Source: Bacteroidaceae bacterium (GTDB lineage Bacteria; Bacteroidota; Bacteroidia; Bacteroidales; Bacteroidaceae). From it: a DNA stretch of 64,000 nt. Under the pieces are notes generated by a model. That model made no database searches, was not told the origin of the DNA, and saw nothing but the letters and a program-made list of their open reading frames with translations. Below, in pieces: positions 61,414 to 64,000 of this stretch. Location of the stretch: NCBI GenBank assembly GCA_900769465.1, contig CAAGGT010000191.1, positions 1 to 64,000 of the forward strand. The letters are read 5' to 3'. A program made the position numbers and the translations under genes. How positions within the stretch are numbered: position 1 is the first letter of the stretch; each line of letters begins with the position of its first letter.

Positions 61414-63576
61414 TTAAAATTTTACTTTTTTACCATTTATAATGTAAATGCCACCTTTTACTGGGTCAAGAATTTTACGACCGCTCAAATCATAAACCAC
61501 CTCGGTTTCAAAGCCATCAATTTCACTTGACAAAACCTCTTTAACACCAGTTGTTCCGCTTATATATACACTGAATGCAGACTTTGAAGCATTGTCGCTC
61601 TTGAAATATGCGCGGTATGGCAATACGGTTAATTTCTTTGTTATCTTGTTTATTTCGTTTCTGGTAGGTGAAAAAGCATAATAGTTGCCATCGCTCGTGT
61701 CTAATGCTTGATTTGTAAATGAACCGATTGTTTGCCAGCCATCAACAACAGGAGTTTCTACTGTTGAGGAAATTGTTGTTTCAGCACCAGTTATTGCAAC
61801 ATTCTCTTTCCCCTCGCGCAGAGTATAAATATATGGAGTATTTGCAACAGGAATAGTAACCTCTTCAAACTTCATATAACCATCACCACACTCTGCTAGT
61901 TTAAAGAATGCATAGTTTTCAAGGCTTGCCGCATTAGGGGCAAAAGGCAGAATGATTGTTCCAAATTTACCCTCTGTAATGGTACGTGAATAACTCACAT
62001 CGGCGTAAGTATTGGCGTTTGTTATGTCAAAATCAGTAGCATTGCTGTCATCAAGTATCAGGTGGCACTTTGCTGTTGATGGGATTGCATATTCTCCAAA
62101 TGATGGATTACCGTTACATTTAATATCATTAAGGTTTTGACAATTTTGGAACGCATAATCTCCAATATTTGTAACACTACTTGGAATTATAACATTTGTA
62201 ATACCGGTACAAGTAGTAAATGCGCTTTGTCCAATACTTACAACACTATTGGGGATCTCAATCTCCGTAAGTGTCATACAAATATGAAATGCACATTCTC
62301 CGATAATGGTAACGCTATTCGGTATTTTTGTATTCTTACAGCCACTTATAAGTGTATTGGTAGATGTTTCTATTATAGCATTACAATTAGAACGACTATC
62401 ATATACAGTATTACCAGACTCTACTATAATACTTTCAATATATTTGCTTTTACCAAATGCCCGTTTCCCTATTTGAGTAACATTTTTAGGAATTATTATA
62501 TTCGCGATTGCGCACCCCTCAAACGCACAAGCTCCAATTGAAACCAAATTATTAGGCAACACTATATCTGTGATACTATTGCAATCAAAGAATGCATTTA
62601 TACCAATATTTCTTATGTTATTGGAAAGTGTTACTGACGACAATTTTGAGCAAGAATCAAAAATAGAATTTGGTATAGTTGTCACACCGCTACCAAAAAC
62701 AACTGTCTTTAAAGTTTTTCTCCATTGACCGTACCTGTAATCAAATGGACAATTTTCCAAATCACGACCTATGTACATATACTCTATCGGGGAGTCTTTG
62801 AAGAAATAGCCTAAGTTTGTTTGATCAAATTTATAATTTAACGCTTCAGTGGCATCTTTGATAATTACTTCTTTAAGTGAAGTACAATATGCAAATGCCA
62901 TTTTACCTAAATTCATAACACTGCTAGGAATTTCAACGCTTGTAATACCGCTGCAATTATAAAACGCCCAATCTCCAATGGCTATAACTCGATAAGTGAT
63001 TCCGCTAGTCGTACTTACCACATTATTTAAAGTTATGTTGTAAATTTTCCCCTCATCATTTCCCTTGGATTGAGAACCATCCTTAGTATATCTTATAGCA
63101 AGAGAGTGGGAACCTGTTGAATCAAATGTCTTTTCATAACTACCGGACTGGGTTCCGCTCTTTTTAATGATTTCGACTCCATCAAGTGTAATTATTAACC
63201 AATCATAATTACTTTCACTGCTTACAGACCAATCAAATTTAAGTATGTTGCCAGCATCAACATTTAGTGTATAATTCGTTTGCGATGTTGTACTATGGCT
63301 TTTGTTAGTAGAAGTCCAAGCATTATATGAATTAATAACAATTGAATTTGTTGTTGCAGATTTAGTTACAGTTGTTGGAATCACCACATTACCAATGTAT
63401 TCATTTGAATATTCACTATCAGAACTTCCTTTATAAGTAACTTCAACTGTTTTGTCTGTTTCTGATAAGATCTTATAATATATCCCATCCACCTCAAAGT
63501 CGTGAGCTGAAACATTGCCCACACAAACTAGCAATAGGGTTAGCAACAGCCCTTTCAATGTTTTTAAATATTTCAT
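61414..63576 (-). CDS. BspA-like leucine-rich repeat surface protein
   Basis: The 720-residue protein has a signal peptide (about 1-24). After a first LRR_5 strand (YIGNVVIPTTV, about 60-70), a beta-sandwich domain (about 72-190; ILKFDWSVSSESNYDWLII) is inserted, then about ten LRR_5 repeats of the form IPxSVTxIGxxAFxNC to about residue 500. A further beta domain and the tail VYDLSGRK...GIYIINGKK follow, recalling T9SS sorting domains. It is probably a surface adhesin and possible PorU/PorV cargo. It has a long structured leader and the peptide ORF follows at 5 nt. Confidence 0.85.
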   Translation of the reverse strand: MKYLKTLKGLLLTLLLVCVGNVSAHDFEVDGIYYKILSETDKTVEVTYKGSSDSEYSNEYIGNVVIPTTVTKSATTNSIVINSYNAWTSTNKSHSTTSQTNYTLNVDAGNILKFDWSVSSESNYDWLIITLDGVEIIKKSGTQSGSYEKTFDSTGSHSLAIRYTKDGSQSKGNDEGKIYNITLNNVVSTTSGITYRVIAIGDWAFYNCSGITSVEIPSSVMNLGKMAFAYCTSLKEVIIKDATEALNYKFDQTNLGYFFKDSPIEYMYIGRDLENCPFDYRYGQWRKTLKTVVFGSGVTTIPNSIFDSCSKLSSVTLSNNIRNIGINAFFDCNSITDIVLPNNLVSIGACAFEGCAIANIIIPKNVTQIGKRAFGKSKYIESIIVESGNTVYDSRSNCNAIIETSTNTLISGCKNTKIPNSVTIIGECAFHICMTLTEIEIPNSVVSIGQSAFTTCTGITNVIIPSSVTNIGDYAFQNCQNLNDIKCNGNPSFGEYAIPSTAKCHLILDDSNATDFDITNANTYADVSYSRTITEGKFGTIILPFAPNAASLENYAFFKLAECGDGYMKFEEVTIPVANTPYIYTLREGKENVAITGAETTISSTVETPVVDGWQTIGSFTNQALDTSDGNYYAFSPTRNEINKITKKLTVLPYRAYFKSDNASKSAFSVYISGTTGVKEVLSSEIDGFETEVVYDLSGRKILDPVKGGIYIINGKKVKF

Positions 63577-63645
63577 AAATTCTCCTGCACCTATGGCTCT
63601 GTGGTGTTTGAATAAATTTAAACTGAAAAAGGAGGCATAAAAAGA

Positions 63646-63725
63646 AAGTGGAGCCAGTCATTGCCTTATCTTCCTTGTAGGGCTTGGACTCCCCGTAATA
63701 CAGATAAGGATAGACAGCCCCACTT
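63646..63725 (-). other. 80-nt stem-loop in the LRR gene leader (hairpin H3)
   Basis: In RNA sense, AAGTGGGGCT (63716-63725) pairs with GGCTCCACTT (63646-63655, minus-strand sense) over 10 bp with two G-U pairs. GTC/GAC continues the stem, then CCTTATCT (63702-63709) pairs with AGATAAGG (63664-63671). A GGG/CCC apical pairing is possible. It lies 70-150 nt upstream of the LRR start codon. Confidence 0.7.
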
Positions 63726-63775
63726 GGAATGTATTTTGATATAAACAAATACAAACCAAGAGAGCGTTCATCCCA

Positions 63776-63841
63776 TTATTCTGAAATTACGTTTGTAAAG
63801 TGTCCAAGTTTACAAGGGTCAGAATAAAGCGAATGCGCTTT
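63776..63841 (-). other. Two further hairpins in the LRR gene leader (H1, H2)
   Basis: H2: TTATTCTGA/TCAGAATAA (63776-63784, 63819-63827) encloses TTGTAAA/TTTACAA (63793-63799, 63809-63815). H1: AAAGCG/CGCTTT (63826-63831, 63836-63841). H1 and H2 share two bases, so they compete slightly. All are downstream of the promoter motif at 63880-63910. Confidence 0.6.
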
Positions 63842-63879
63842 CTAAAATATGTCCGTGCACACTATTTGTGTTCACGATG

Positions 63880-63910
63880 CAAAGATAGTACTTTTTCTAT
63901 TGATTTTAAA
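63880..63910 (-). promoter_or_regulatory. Probable promoter of the LRR-peptide transcript
   Basis: On the minus strand TTTA (63907-63910, one mismatch to TTTG), 19 nt, then TATCTTTG (63880-63887). It predicts a leader of about 295 nt before the LRR ATG. The rest of 63911-64000 is AT-rich with nothing recognised. Confidence 0.55.
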
Positions 63911-64000
63911 TAATCTTTTAGATTAAACTGAGTTATAAACATTCACAAATAATAGTCTAAAATAAGATTATTTTGATATGAAATTATATTGAACTGTTCT

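Noticed and set aside
63494..63754. 86-codon ORF in the LRR leader
   Set aside because: It spans the hairpin structure and overlaps the LRR signal peptide in another frame. I favour a structured RNA, although a leader peptide is not excluded.
63646..63841. Inverted repeats as an invertible promoter switch
   Set aside because: The arms are only 6-10 bp, imperfect and nested, and none flanks the promoter motif as invertible elements require.
1..64000. CRISPR array, rRNA operon, transposase or prophage structural genes
   Set aside because: No regularly spaced repeats, rRNA-like sequence, IS transposase, capsid or tail genes were seen anywhere in the window.

Overview
The window looks like chromosome of a member of the Bacteroidales, probably a Prevotella/Paraprevotella-like lineage. 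The evidence is Bacteroidetes-type promoters (TTTG, 18-19 nt, TAnnTTTG) at many gene starts, type IX secretion genes (porU, porV, porG), a fused secDF, class I fumarase, gene order rpsU-xerC-hpf-tRNA, and a BspA-like leucine-rich-repeat surface protein. Genus assignment is inference. About 57.8 kb is compact housekeeping chromosome and the last 6.2 kb is an AT-richer mobile island.

Layout: (1) 0-6 kb, minus strand: rpsU, xerC, hpf, tRNA-Thr, tRNA-Tyr, and gltX, waaA, mdh. (2) 6-9.6 kb, plus: a 7TM-HD phosphodiesterase and a DUF2851 protein. (3) 9.7-14.5 kb, minus: secDF and two overlapping rhomboids. (4) 14.8-20.1 kb, plus: argS, RNase H, an LtaS-like sulfatase, a radical SAM protein. (5) 20.1-24.5 kb, minus: RNA methyltransferase, purD and two membrane proteins. 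(6) 24.6-36.9 kb: lytic transglycosylase, rubrerythrin, fumarase, hflX, an orphan secreted protein, dprA, a TPR lipoprotein, xerD, then an O-methyltransferase-rbfA-lolC/E operon. (7) 37-45.2 kb, minus: an envelope biogenesis operon (DUF6242 lipoprotein, porG, uppS, bamA, three Skp/OmpH paralogues, murI). (8) 45.3-54.1 kb, minus: a probable seven-gene operon rex, FAH hydrolase, porU, porV, ispF, metallophosphoesterase, ribD. (9) 54.2-57.7 kb, plus: SUI1 factor, pyrE, an SRPBCC-like protein, argH, a CxxC-pair lipoprotein.

From tRNA-Leu(TAA) at 57.8 kb onward the DNA changes character. A large serine recombinase ends inside the tRNA gene, its stop codon falling on the complement of the anticodon. 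It is preceded by an overlapping 57-codon ORF. Then come a small resolvase/invertase, a small SH3-barrel-like protein, a divergent 80-aa protein, and a BspA-like LRR protein with an inserted beta-sandwich and a sorting-like tail. The LRR gene has a roughly 300-nt structured leader and is followed at 5 nt by an unannotated 50-aa peptide ORF. I read this as the left end of an element integrated at the tRNA-Leu 3' half; the other end is not visible.

The regions interlock around the envelope: BAM and Skp insert outer-membrane proteins, PorG/PorU/PorV secrete and anchor T9SS cargo, SecDF feeds the periplasm, and the island LRR protein is plausible cargo. The least explained parts are the island's structured leader, its small ORFs, and several long intergenic hairpins in the core.
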